A stretch of DNA of 11,587 nucleotides from Candidatus Woesearchaeota archaeon. Lineage in GTDB: Archaea; Nanobdellota; Nanobdellia; Woesearchaeales; ARS49. The stretch covers positions 1-11,587 of the forward strand of contig JACQNB010000006.1 in assembly GCA_016203265.1 (NCBI GenBank), read 5' to 3'. Of this stretch, positions 1 through 6,172 are shown piece by piece. The position numbers were made by a program, and so were the translations under genes. Below the pieces are notes generated by a model. That model made no database searches. It saw only the letters and a list, made by a program, of their open reading frames with translations, and was not told the DNA's origin. The stretch's first letter is position 1, and each line of letters starts with the position of its first letter.

Positions 1-132
1 GATCCAACCCACGGCGGCGACAACCACATTCGCCCACGCCGCGCCGAACTGCGGAGTGAGCGTCGGGCTGAGCCACCAGAACGCAAGCGCGAACCGCAAT
101 ACGCGGTCGGTTCTTCCAAGATTTATTTTCAT
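1..132 (-). CDS. DUF2892 (YgaP-type transmembrane) family protein, partial
   Basis: The reading frame starts at the ATG at 132 and stays open to the window edge, so 44 residues are seen and the C-terminus is missing. The N-terminus MKINLGRTDRVLRFALA fits the DUF2892/YgaP-like signature (NxGxxDRxxR followed by a short hydrophobic helix pair). The first helix (about residues 11-22) is visible and a second begins near residue 33. A Shine-Dalgarno AGGTGA lies 7 nt before the ATG, and the preceding gene stops 26 bp upstream, so it is probably the fourth gene of the arsR-copA unit. Members of this family often sit beside metal efflux or sulfur-transfer genes, but their biochemical role is not established. 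The family call is from memory of the motif. Confidence 0.75.
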   Translation of the reverse strand, partial: MKINLGRTDRVLRFALAFWWLSPTLTPQFGAAWANVVVAAVGWI

Positions 133-158
133 AGGTCAGTCACCTCGCATAAACGTGC

Positions 159-455
159 TCAAATCCACCGTTGTGCCTTGCAGTGCGCGACGCATTTTGC
201 GTGCATGAACGCGAACAGGTACCCGATGAGGTAGCCGATGACGGCCGTGCTCGCGAGCCCCGTGAAAAAGGTCCCGAGCGTGATGTTCGGCGCGACAGCG
301 ATTGCCGCGAAATCAATCAGGTGGAACCACAGCGTGAGCATCCGCAACGCCGCTCCCGGAAACACGACCACGAACAGCGCGCAGAGCGCGTACACGATGC
401 CTGCCGTGATGCCGAGCGCGAGCCCCGCGGGATGGTAGGCCATTGGTTTTTTCAT
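159..455 (-). CDS. DUF5676-like small membrane protein
   Basis: This 98-residue protein has two predicted membrane helices (about 11-33 and 58-84) joined by a loop with FHxIDF. The pattern LALGITAGIVYALCAL, then ITLGTFFTGL, then a GYLIGYLFA helix is what I recall for DUF5676 proteins, which commonly neighbour heavy-metal ATPases. Possible ligands are C25 inside helix 1 and C88, H91 and C92 in the C-terminal tail. It starts 15 bp after the copA stop with the Shine-Dalgarno GAGGTG about 6 nt before the ATG, so it is probably co-transcribed and may assist metal export or binding at the membrane. That role is inferred from context only. Confidence 0.8.
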   Translation of the reverse strand: MKKPMAYHPAGLALGITAGIVYALCALFVVVFPGAALRMLTLWFHLIDFAAIAVAPNITLGTFFTGLASTAVIGYLIGYLFAFMHAKCVAHCKAQRWI

Positions 456-470
456 CTGAACACCTCTTGG

Positions 471-2711
471 TTATATCTTTTTATAGCGCAACAGCAATGA
501 ATTCGTCACGACGCTCACCGAGCTCAACGCCATCGCCGCACCGGCAATCAACGGTGAGAGCAGCCAGCCCGTGAACGGGTACAAGACTCCGGCAGCGATC
601 GGGATGCCGAGCGTGTTGTAGAACAGCGCCCAGAACATGTTCTGCTTGACTTTCGCCATCGTCGCCCGGCTCAACGCAATGGCGCGGGGAATGTCCCTCA
701 GGTCGTTCTTCATCAGCACGATGTCGCCCGTCTCCATCGCGACGTCCGTTCCCGAGCCCATCGCGATGCCGACATCGGCCTGCGCCAACGCCGGCGCGTC
801 GTTGATGCCGTCGCCGATCATGGCAACCGAGCCTTGTTGCTGCAGTTCCTTGACTTTCTCTGCCTTGTGTTCCGGCAGCACGTTCGCGAACACGCTCTCG
901 ATGCCCACCTGGCCTGCGATGGCCTTTGCCGTGTGCTCGTTGTCTCCCGTGATCATGTGCACCGTCATGCCCAATTTCTTGAGCTCTTCGATGGCCTCGC
1001 GGGACGTTTCCTTGACCGTGTCGGCCACGGCGACGAGCCCGAGCACGGTCTTGCCGTGCGCCAACACCACCACGGTCTTGCCCTGCTCTTCCAGCGCGCG
1101 CATCTTCGGTTCAACCTCGCCGAGCGTTGTGTTCAGCTGCGCGCGATTGCCGATATGGTAGTGCTTCTTTCCGATGGACGCCTCGACGCCCTTGCCTGAG
1201 GTCGCCTTGAAGCCGGATATCTTCGCCAACGTCATGCCTTTTGCCTTGCGCACGATGGCCTGCGCGATGGGATGCTCGGACGCGTGCTCGATGCTTGCCG
1301 TGATGCGCAGGAGTTCCTTCTCGGTCAGGTCAGCGATGGGGACCACATCGGTCACGTCCGGCGTGCCTTTCGTGATGGTTCCCGTCTTGTCGAACAGGAT
1401 GTGCCGCACCTTGTGCGTCGTCTCGAGGATGTCTCCTCCCTTGATGAGGATGCCGATTTGCGCGCCCTTGCCCGTGCCGACCATGATGGCCGTCGGCGTC
1501 GCCAATCCCAACGCGCACGGACACGCGATGACGAGCACGAGCACGGCAGCGATGAGCGCGAACGAAAACGCGCTGCCCAGCAGCATCCAGGTGATGAACG
1601 TAAGGACTGCAATGACGATGACGGCAGGCACGAAAAAGGAAGAAATCGTGTCGGCGAAACGTTCGATGGGTGCCTTGCGCCCTTGCGCGTCCTGGATGAG
1701 CCTGATGATATGCGCAAGCGTCGTGTCGGTTCCGACCTTGGTCGCCTTGATGGTGAGCGTGCCGTTCTTGTTGATGGTCGCGCCGATGACCGTGTCGCCC
1801 TTTTTCTTGTCGACGGGCAGGCTTTCGCCCGTGACCATGCTCTCGTCGATGGATGATTCGCCCGAGGTGATGACGCCGTCGACCGGGATTTTTTCCCCTG
1901 GACGCACGAGCAGCAGGTCGCCTTGTTGGACCTCATCGACCGAAATCTTGACTTCCCGCTTGCCGCGCAACACCGTGGCCTGCTTGGGCGCGAGCTCCAT
2001 CAGCGTGCGGATGGCCGCGTTCGTCTTGCTGGTCGCGCGGGCCTCGAGCACTTTTCCCAGGAGCACGAACGTGATCAGGATTGCCGCAATCTCGAAGTAT
2101 TGCTGCCCTCCGGTGAACAACGCATAAACGCTGTAAAAATAGGCCGCGAGCGTTCCGACGACGATCAAGGAGTCCATGTTTGCCGACTTGTTTTTGAGCG
2201 CAATCCAGGTGCCCTTGTAGAAGTCGAACGCGGCGTAGAATTGGACGGGTGTCGCGAGCAGCAACAGGATCCAAGGCGCATACGGAAGTTCGATGCCCGT
2301 AAAAAGCAATCCATCGTCCATGAACAGCATCGCGATGATGAGCGCGGGAATCGCGAATATCGCGCTGACGACCAGGCGTCGCGTCAGTTTCTCTGACTCT
2401 TGGTGATGCAGGTGTTCCGAGGGAGACATCCCTTCATGGCCTGCAGGCATCTGCATGCCCTGGTGTGACGTGCCCCTGGGCATGTCGTGCTTCATTCCCG
2501 TCATCGCGTCCGGCATCGCCTGGTAGCCCGTGTCGGTCACGGCCTTGATGAGCTGCTCTTCCGTGGCCGCATCATCATGCTCGATGGTCGCCTTCTTCAT
2601 CGCGAAATTGACGTTCGCGTCCGTGACGCCTTTCGTTTTCTTGAGCGCTTTCGTGATGGTGTTGGCGCAGCTTGCGCAGTGCATGCCGGCAATCGAAAGT
2701 GTTGTTTTCAT
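471..2711 (-). CDS. copA: Copper-translocating P-type ATPase (P1B-1), CopA
   Basis: A 746-residue heavy-metal ATPase, predicted to use ATP to export Cu(I) across the cytoplasmic membrane. It has one N-terminal HMA domain with GMHCASC (C12, C15) and then a His/Met-rich linker (about 66-107). The actuator domain carries TGES (294-297), the ion-path helix CPC (397-399) and the phosphorylation site DKTGT (D441). The nucleotide domain has HP (480-481), TGD (588-590) and GDGIND (633-638). The last two helices have YN (698-699) and MALSS (727-731), the P1B-1 signature for monovalent copper (or silver). Length and motif order are complete, with no truncation. The start overlaps the arsR stop as ATGA, which implies translational coupling. 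It is followed by two small membrane proteins of the same unit. Confidence 0.96.
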   Translation of the reverse strand: MKTTLSIAGMHCASCANTITKALKKTKGVTDANVNFAMKKATIEHDDAATEEQLIKAVTDTGYQAMPDAMTGMKHDMPRGTSHQGMQMPAGHEGMSPSEHLHHQESEKLTRRLVVSAIFAIPALIIAMLFMDDGLLFTGIELPYAPWILLLLATPVQFYAAFDFYKGTWIALKNKSANMDSLIVVGTLAAYFYSVYALFTGGQQYFEIAAILITFVLLGKVLEARATSKTNAAIRTLMELAPKQATVLRGKREVKISVDEVQQGDLLLVRPGEKIPVDGVITSGESSIDESMVTGESLPVDKKKGDTVIGATINKNGTLTIKATKVGTDTTLAHIIRLIQDAQGRKAPIERFADTISSFFVPAVIVIAVLTFITWMLLGSAFSFALIAAVLVLVIACPCALGLATPTAIMVGTGKGAQIGILIKGGDILETTHKVRHILFDKTGTITKGTPDVTDVVPIADLTEKELLRITASIEHASEHPIAQAIVRKAKGMTLAKISGFKATSGKGVEASIGKKHYHIGNRAQLNTTLGEVEPKMRALEEQGKTVVVLAHGKTVLGLVAVADTVKETSREAIEELKKLGMTVHMITGDNEHTAKAIAGQVGIESVFANVLPEHKAEKVKELQQQGSVAMIGDGINDAPALAQADVGIAMGSGTDVAMETGDIVLMKNDLRDIPRAIALSRATMAKVKQNMFWALFYNTLGIPIAAGVLYPFTGWLLSPLIAGAAMALSSVSVVTNSLLLRYKKI

Positions 2712-3019
2712 TCGTCATCCCCGCAGAGTTTTGAGCAGTACGCGCCCATGTGCGCGTCCATCAGGCTGAGTAATGGCTTGATGGTCTTGTGGTTGAGCGT
2801 GTAGATGCGTTCCTTGCCGTCTTTCCGGTCGAAGACGAAGCCGCAGAGGCGCAGTCGTTTGAGGTTGTGCGAGATGGTCGTCTGCTCAAGCCCCGTCTTC
2901 CTGCTGATGGCCCCCACGTTCAACGGTCCGTTGACGAGCGCGCGCACGATATCGAGCCGGTACTGGTTCGCCAGCGTCCCGAAGAACTGCCGGTAGGGTT
3001 GCCTAAGTTTGGTTCTCAT
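2708..3019 (-). CDS. ArsR-family winged-helix repressor, probably copper-responsive
   Basis: This 103-residue protein has a winged-helix DNA-binding domain. The recognition helix is near residues 44-58 ([13 protein letters not shown]) and the wing is around [13 protein letters not shown] (63-75). Cys59 follows the recognition helix, and a C-terminal helix carries H90, C95 and C99, a plausible metal site of the thiolate type used by ArsR/SmtB sensors. It is the first gene of a unit with copA and overlaps copA by four bases (ATGA), so metal release of this repressor would derepress copA. A perfect palindrome spans its own start codon and predicted transcription start. The metal identity (Cu or Ag) is inferred from copA; the ArsR fold is clear. 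Confidence 0.88.
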   Translation of the reverse strand: MRTKLRQPYRQFFGTLANQYRLDIVRALVNGPLNVGAISRKTGLEQTTISHNLKRLRLCGFVFDRKDGKERIYTLNHKTIKPLLSLMDAHMGAYCSKLCGDDE

Positions 3020-3038
3020 ATGATGAAAATATCATATG
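3017..3038. promoter_or_regulatory. Palindromic operator over the arsR-copA start
   Basis: A perfect inverted repeat CATATGAT-N6-ATCATATG covers the arsR start codon and the position where transcription should begin (about 26 bp from the TATA centre). A dimeric repressor bound here would block initiation, as expected for autoregulation by the ArsR-type protein. The symmetry is seen directly; the binding partner is inferred. Confidence 0.75.
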
Positions 3039-3052
3039 TTAAGAATAGCAGG

Positions 3053-3066
3053 TATATAAAGGTTTC
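3053..3066 (-). promoter_or_regulatory. Archaeal BRE/TATA promoter of arsR-copA
   Basis: On the minus strand a TTTATATA box (3053-3060) is preceded by a purine/A-rich GAAACC element that fits a BRE. Initiation near 3030 would leave a leader of only about 11 nt before the ATG at 3019, so the arsR mRNA is nearly leaderless and has no Shine-Dalgarno sequence. The promoter overlaps or abuts the stop of the upstream gene (3066), so read-through from the upstream array is also possible. Confidence 0.75.
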
Positions 3067-3506
3067 TACCAGGCGAACGTTCTTGTCTCGACTGCCGGGA
3101 TGCCGACGATGGTGATGGTGAACGACTTCGGCATCGTTTCCAGCGCGAACGCGAGCGTGCCTGACGTGTGGTGGCCGGACAGGGAAGGCGCGGAAACGGG
3201 CTGGTAGTCCTGTCCGTCTGCCGTGAGCGTCGTCATCTGTGCAAGGTCGAACGGCGCAAGGTCGACCGAGTGCGTGTTCGCCGCGATGCTCACCTGGAGC
3301 AGGCCATCCTTGACGCCAAGAGGAGTGAGCGCGATGGAGACGTCCCCCGTGTCGGTCGTGCCCGAATCGATGGCCGCAAATCCGCTCGATGAGCTGGGTG
3401 CCGTCGCAGGATTCGCGCCGGGCACAAACCACGCGATGAGCGCGAATGCGAGCGCACCCAGCACGAGCACCAGGACGCCGATCAGAAGGTAGTCAGTCTT
3501 GTCCAT
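3066..3506 (-). CDS. Membrane-anchored extracytoplasmic protein with NTHSVDL motif
   Basis: A 146-residue protein with one N-terminal membrane segment (about 7-28), a Ser/Thr/Ala-rich spacer (about 31-52) and an exported beta-rich domain (54-146). That domain has NTHSVDL (77-83), a HH pair (112-113) and a C-terminal VETRTFAW. I recall this motif set from uncharacterised secreted domains in other prokaryotes but cannot name the family. The two His motifs and the Met residues could bind metal outside the membrane, which is inference. It is the last gene of the ten-gene array, overlaps the preceding membrane-protein gene by 14 bases, and has the Shine-Dalgarno GGAGG a few bases before the ATG. 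Confidence 0.8.
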   Translation of the reverse strand: MDKTDYLLIGVLVLVLGALAFALIAWFVPGANPATAPSSSSGFAAIDSGTTDTGDVSIALTPLGVKDGLLQVSIAANTHSVDLAPFDLAQMTTLTADGQDYQPVSAPSLSGHHTSGTLAFALETMPKSFTITIVGIPAVETRTFAW

Positions 3507-3918
3507 AACGCCTCCGGATGCGGTCCTTGACGAACAACACGATGGCCGTGAGCGCGATCAAGCCCCCGACCGTCCAGAAGACGATGGAGAACTGCTTCAC
3601 CGCCTGAAACGGCGTGCCCGCGATGATGAGCCCGGCATTGAAGAGGATGAGGTTGCGCGAGATGCACTTTCGGCTCAGATAGAGCCAGACCGTGATGATG
3701 AGCAGCGCGAGCGCGATGAGCCACAACGGGACGGCAATCGTCGTCAGGAATGCCAATGGCATGCCGACGATGGTGATGCCGAGCACGCTCAGCAGAGCGA
3801 TGATGCCGAGACAGACGCTGTGGCAGACCTGCCACGAGCCCAGGATGCTCGCGACGCCGGACACGCTGCCCGCGGCTCCCGCAAGCTTTTCCTTGAGGTG
3901 GCTATGGATTTGTTTCAT
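3493..3918 (-). CDS. Four-helix membrane protein with CHSVC motif
   Basis: A 141-residue protein with an amphipathic N-terminus and about four membrane helices (roughly 34-55, 60-82, 88-105 and 110-131). CHSVC (32-36) sits at the start of helix 1 and C85 between helices 2 and 3, an arrangement reminiscent of mercury/copper uptake or sensing proteins such as MerC/MerT, although I see no true family match. It ends in a basic KDRIRRR segment that is probably cytoplasmic. It overlaps the following gene by 14 bases. A GGAG lies about 9 nt before the ATG, and a 9-codon ORF ends on the ATG as ATGA. A membrane metal-binding or transport-accessory role is inferred from the cysteines and the neighbours. 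Confidence 0.8.
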   Translation of the reverse strand: MKQIHSHLKEKLAGAAGSVSGVASILGSWQVCHSVCLGIIALLSVLGITIVGMPLAFLTTIAVPLWLIALALLIITVWLYLSRKCISRNLILFNAGLIIAGTPFQAVKQFSIVFWTVGGLIALTAIVLFVKDRIRRRYGQD

Positions 3919-3957
3919 GGTGTGCTCCGGTACTCTCTTGCCATTAATATCTCTTTG

Positions 3958-4047
3958 CTATTCCTCAAAGCAGCACGCAAGCGCAGTCTTGAGAGCTGCC
4001 CTGATGCGCGACTTCTTCATCCTCTTCTTGAGGTCGTCGATGATCAT
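3958..4047 (-). CDS. 29-aa micro-protein with C-terminal Cys pair (putative)
   Basis: A very short frame starting at the ATG at 4047, which overlaps the stop of the preceding 29-codon gene as ATGA, the same junction type used across this array. The product is basic and helical (DDLKKRMKKSRIR) with Ala-rich residues 17-24 and a CC pair at 25-26 near the acidic C-terminus. No Shine-Dalgarno is visible, so expression would depend on coupled reinitiation. The Cys pair fits the metal-binding theme. The frame is too short for coding statistics, so this could be chance. Confidence 0.5.
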   Translation of the reverse strand: MIIDDLKKRMKKSRIRAALKTALACCFEE

Positions 4048-4133
4048 TTGAACCACGCGGGATGCATCAATAGGAGCATCACGCCGAACGAGGTCAGGGT
4101 CGCGACCCACCAAAACGCTGTTTTCAGTGACAT
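4044..4133 (-). CDS. 29-aa single-helix membrane micro-protein
   Basis: The product is a single hydrophobic helix (about residues 6-24) that begins MSLKTAFWW and ends in MHPAWFK. Its support is translational: GGAGG stands four bases before the ATG, it overlaps the end of the DUF2933-like gene by 10 bases, and its stop overlaps the next start as ATGA. Met/His residues near the end of the helix could bind metal. Small single-span proteins of this sort can be accessory subunits, but no function can be assigned. Confidence 0.65.
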   Translation of the reverse strand: MSLKTAFWWVATLTSFGVMLLLMHPAWFK

Positions 4134-4288
4134 TTTTCCTCCGGCTTCAAATAGTGCATCGCGATATGCATCACCGGGCAGAGCAGCAGCGCGAGCCAGA
4201 TGATGAGCTGGTTGCGGATGCCGAGGGCGTACACCGTGATGATGACGGCCAACGGCACGACCGCGCAAACAACCGCGAACCACTTCAC
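4124..4288 (-). CDS. DUF2933-like membrane peptide with CPVMHxxMH motif, GTG start
   Basis: A 54-residue protein starting at GTG (4288). The start is supported because it overlaps the stop of the preceding gene as GTGA and has GGAG about 10 nt upstream. It has two short membrane helices (about 3-20 and 27-46). The second contains LLLCPVMHIAMHYL, which matches the CPxMHxxMH signature I associate with DUF2933 proteins found next to copper and silver resistance genes. The protein ends in EEKCH, another possible ligand pair. The Cys/Met/His set in and just after the helix suggests Cu(I) binding at the membrane, which is inference. It overlaps the next micro-gene by 10 bases. Confidence 0.78.
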   Translation of the reverse strand: MKWFAVVCAVVPLAVIITVYALGIRNQLIIWLALLLCPVMHIAMHYLKPEEKCH

Positions 4289-4506
4289 TGGTGATGGCTC
4301 CGGTGCGTGCTGCGGTGCATGCCTTGGGTGCTGGACATCGTTCCGTGCATGCTGCCGTGCGAGCTTGACCCGTGTCCACCGTGCGATGCGTGATAGCCTG
4401 ATCGGTCGCCCATGCGGTCCATTCTGTTGTCATACGCAAACGCGGACATGACTCCCGTAACGAGCAACAGCAATACGATGCCCGCCAACAACACCTTGTT
4501 TTTCAT
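4285..4506 (-). CDS. Exported His/Met-rich peptide, putative metal-binding
   Basis: A 73-residue product with a signal peptide or anchor (1-24: lysines, a Leu/Val core, then SAFA). A hydrophilic tail of about 49 residues follows, with nine His (39, 42, 45, 50, 54, 64, 68, 71, 72), five Met and many Gly/Ser, and no Cys. This composition is typical of unstructured extracytoplasmic copper or nickel buffers. The start overlaps the preceding stop as ATGA and has GGGAGG upstream; the end overlaps the next gene as GTGA. A role in trapping exported or incoming copper outside the membrane is inferred. Confidence 0.82.
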   Translation of the reverse strand: MKNKVLLAGIVLLLLVTGVMSAFAYDNRMDRMGDRSGYHASHGGHGSSSHGSMHGTMSSTQGMHRSTHRSHHQ

Positions 4507-4859
4507 TTTTTTGCCTCCCGGTTCTGCAGCACCCAGAACAGGCTGTACAAATCGAACGCGTGCTTTTCAAAGTCATGCGCGGCCTTGATGTCAGATTCAA
4601 AATACTTGGTCGCGGTCTCCATCAACCGCATCGTCCCGGCAAGCAGGTGTTTGCTGATGCACCACAATTCGCCTTCCGTGTTGACGACGAGCTTCTTCAG
4701 CAGTTGCACGCGCGTCTTGCGCACCGAGTGCAGGATGTGGAGATACTCTTCCTTGTTCGTTTTCGCGGCTGTCATCGCGAAGTGCTCCTCAAGGCTGATG
4801 AGGTTCATCACCGCAAAGCTGAGGTCTTCGCGGTGCGTCAGGTCTGCCTTGTTGATCAT
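4503..4859 (-). CDS. Uncharacterised 118-aa all-helical protein
   Basis: The start is the ATG at 4859, chosen because it overlaps the stop of the upstream gene as ATGA and has GGAGG 7 nt before it. A longer frame runs upstream but lies across the previous gene. The product is soluble and almost entirely helical, with LISLEEHFAMTA (20-31), TEGELWCISKHLL (61-73) and a final helix (about 91-113). Charged/His residues E24, E25, H26, C67, H71, H95 and H100 could form a site inside a helical bundle. I recall similar archaeal proteins with EGExWCxxKHLL but know no function for them. Its place in the array suggests metal binding or a scaffold role. Confidence 0.8.
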   Translation of the reverse strand: MINKADLTHREDLSFAVMNLISLEEHFAMTAAKTNKEEYLHILHSVRKTRVQLLKKLVVNTEGELWCISKHLLAGTMRLMETATKYFESDIKAAHDFEKHAFDLYSLFWVLQNREAKK

Positions 4860-5356
4860 AGCACCCCTCCGACGAACAGCATCGTCGCGACGAGCAATGA
4901 CGCGAGCAGCACGATCATGCCCTGCAATGGAAGATGGTTCTTGCCGTGGTTGCTTTTGCGCAGCCAGGCGTGCGCGCCCTCGCCGGCAGACGCGAAGCCC
5001 GTGCCGACCAGCATGCCGGAAAGCAGCCTCGGCAGTCCCCAAAGCACTGCTCCGGAGAACAGGCCGCCCTTCTGGAAGCCGACAATCGTCAGGGCGACGC
5101 TTGCCAGCACGATGGCAACGCCTTGTCCGGGAAACAGCACCCAGTTCCTTCTCTTGCATACGTTGTTGAGCCAGAGCGCGCTCGAGACGATGAAGCCGCC
5201 GATGAGCACGCCCATGATGGCGTCATCGACGCCGTAGACGCGTCCGGCTCCCACGGCGACGGCCGTGGCCGCCGTGCAGACGGGACAGTGCGCCAATGCC
5301 GAAGGGATGGCAGCGAGCGCGGCAAAAATGCCGATCACCCATTTCTTGAGGCCCAT
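4856..5356 (-). CDS. Membrane protein with N-terminal HCPVC motif
   Basis: A 166-residue protein with a signal-like first helix (about 5-22) ending in ALAHCPVC. The CxxC (C24, C27) should therefore lie at the outer face of the membrane, either for metal binding or as a redox pair. Further helices are near 44-62, 75-95, 103-121 and 145-163, with a cytoplasmic-type CKRRN at 67-71 and a loop with HAWLRKSNHGKNH. Similar CPVCTAATA proteins occur in other archaea, without assigned function to my knowledge. The start directly abuts the stop of the 201-aa gene (TAA then ATG), and the end overlaps the next gene as ATGA. Confidence 0.82.
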   Translation of the reverse strand: MGLKKWVIGIFAALAAIPSALAHCPVCTAATAVAVGAGRVYGVDDAIMGVLIGGFIVSSALWLNNVCKRRNWVLFPGQGVAIVLASVALTIVGFQKGGLFSGAVLWGLPRLLSGMLVGTGFASAGEGAHAWLRKSNHGKNHLPLQGMIVLLASLLVATMLFVGGVL

Positions 5357-5962
5357 TTAGCAGCCCCCTGCACCGCTGTCAACGCCGCCCGGATAGAAGA
5401 TGGTCTTCCAGCGGTTCAATTCGGTCTGGATGTCCGCGCGTTCATACCCCTTGGTTGCGAGCATCTTCGCGAGCCCGAACATCGCGACGTGGTGGCCGCA
5501 CGGGCAGTTGTCCTTGGCCTGCAGCGTTGAGACGCCGCAGCACGGGAGCAAAATATTCAAGCCGACGATTGTTTTCGTTTGCGCTGCGTTGAGCGTGATG
5601 CTTTGCGCGGCCTTGAGCAACTGGTCATACCCTTTGCTGTCATACGTGATGCCGTAACTCGAGGGCTCGCCATCAGTGGCTGAAACGCCGTCATGAGACG
5701 CGGGAACTCCGCCGCAACCGTCGGACGCGCCGGCAGAACCGCCGTGGTGCGCTTCCATCATCTCTTCCTGGGAGCTGAATCCTTCGTTGGACATTCCGCT
5801 TGACTGTTCGGGATGGTGCGCGGCCATCATCTCGTCTTCTGATGCGAATCCGTCCGTCGCCATGCCGGTCGCGGAACTTGAGCGTCCCGCGAACACGACC
5901 GTTCCGATGAGGAGCGCCAACAGCCCGATGACGATAATCCCGCCAACGATGTTCTTGTTCAT
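5357..5962 (-). CDS. Membrane-anchored Cys/His-rich protein with MMxAHH repeats
   Basis: A 201-residue protein. One N-terminal membrane helix (about 6-25) is followed by two 23-residue tandem units (33-55 and 56-78) sharing GFxSxxEMMxAHH, then a Gly/Cys spacer (C83). A conserved-looking domain (about 105-191) carries PCCG (140-143), NCPCGHH (152-158), the helix AMFGLAKMLATKGY, and a final IQTELNRW-FYPGG. The protein ends in GGC. The PCCG-CPCGHH layout resembles PCYCGC-type exported metal-binding proteins in idea, but not closely enough to assign. Extracytoplasmic copper binding or delivery is inferred. It overlaps the 35-aa gene by ATGA, with GGAGG 7 nt upstream. Confidence 0.82.
   Translation of the reverse strand: MNKNIVGGIIVIGLLALLIGTVVFAGRSSSATGMATDGFASEDEMMAAHHPEQSSGMSNEGFSSQEEMMEAHHGGSAGASDGCGGVPASHDGVSATDGEPSSYGITYDSKGYDQLLKAAQSITLNAAQTKTIVGLNILLPCCGVSTLQAKDNCPCGHHVAMFGLAKMLATKGYERADIQTELNRWKTIFYPGGVDSGAGGC
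5729..5866 (-). repeat. Tandem 2 x 69-bp in-gene repeat encoding GFxSxxEMMxAHH
   Basis: Two adjacent units of 23 codons each encode the same MM/HH ligand pattern. The DNA copies have diverged, with the best conserved part over the MMxAHH codons, so this is an older duplication kept at protein level and not a recent slippage. Confidence 0.75.
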
Positions 5963-6066
5963 GAGGAGCCTCCGCAGCAGCCGCCGTGCTTCTGTTTTTC
6001 CTTCTTGCAGCAGTCTTTCTGTTCTTCGCCGTCTTCTGTTTTCTTTTTCTTGAACCAGTTTAACAT
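5959..6066 (-). CDS. 35-aa CC/CC cysteine-rich cytosolic peptide
   Basis: A frame starting at the ATG at 6066, with a very strong Shine-Dalgarno GGGGGAGG 6 nt upstream, and ending in an ATGA overlap with the 201-aa gene. The product is lysine/glutamate-rich with MLNWFKKKK at the start, a CC pair at 19-20, H27, and a CC pair at 30-31 followed by GGSS. There is no signal peptide, so it should be cytosolic; the N-terminal amphipathic stretch might touch the membrane. Paired vicinal cysteines on a small charged peptide suggest a metallothionein-like copper buffer or donor to CopA. This is inference; no known family is recognised. It is the first gene of the array. Confidence 0.75.
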   Translation of the reverse strand: MLNWFKKKKTEDGEEQKDCCKKEKQKHGGCCGGSS

Positions 6067-6106
6067 GGGAATCCTCCCCCTCGGTATGAGGTGAGAGAAC
6101 AAGAAC

Positions 6107-6144
6107 TGAAACGCCTTAAAGCAATACTCGTGAAACTAGTTTCA
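6107..6144. promoter_or_regulatory. Promoter with 14-bp palindrome upstream of the metal-binding array
   Basis: A perfect palindrome TGAAACTAGTTTCA (6131-6144) lies upstream of a TATA-like CTTTAAGG on the minus strand (about 6115-6121). A further half-site TGAAAC lies at 6107-6112, on the other side of the box. Transcription would begin near 6092, leaving a 25-nt leader with the Shine-Dalgarno. Placement upstream of the TATA box favours an activator. The regulator encoded at 6173-6670 is the natural candidate. Confidence 0.55.
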
Positions 6145-6172
6145 TATGGCAGAAATGCAATGTACCATGATT

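Noticed and set aside
1174..2127. A 317-codon plus-strand frame antisense to copA
   Set aside because: It is a Ser/Thr/Met-rich shadow of a GC-rich gene whose minus-strand product has every P1B ATPase motif.
4044..4439. A 131-codon minus-strand frame covering the His/Met peptide and DUF2933-like genes
   Set aside because: It is out of frame with two genes that have signal-peptide or membrane character, Shine-Dalgarno sequences and four-base overlaps. Only its last 29 codons, with their own GGAGG, are kept as a gene.
4285..4506. His-rich tail read as a simple nickel (Hpn-like) protein
   Set aside because: The Met content and the neighbouring CopA and DUF2933-like genes favour copper. There is no hydrogenase or urease gene in the window to support nickel.
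4860..5159. N-terminal extension of the 118-aa helical protein by about 100 residues
   Set aside because: The extension is Arg-rich, low-complexity shadow sequence across the CPVC membrane gene. The ATG at 4859 with the ATGA overlap and GGAGG is clearly the start.
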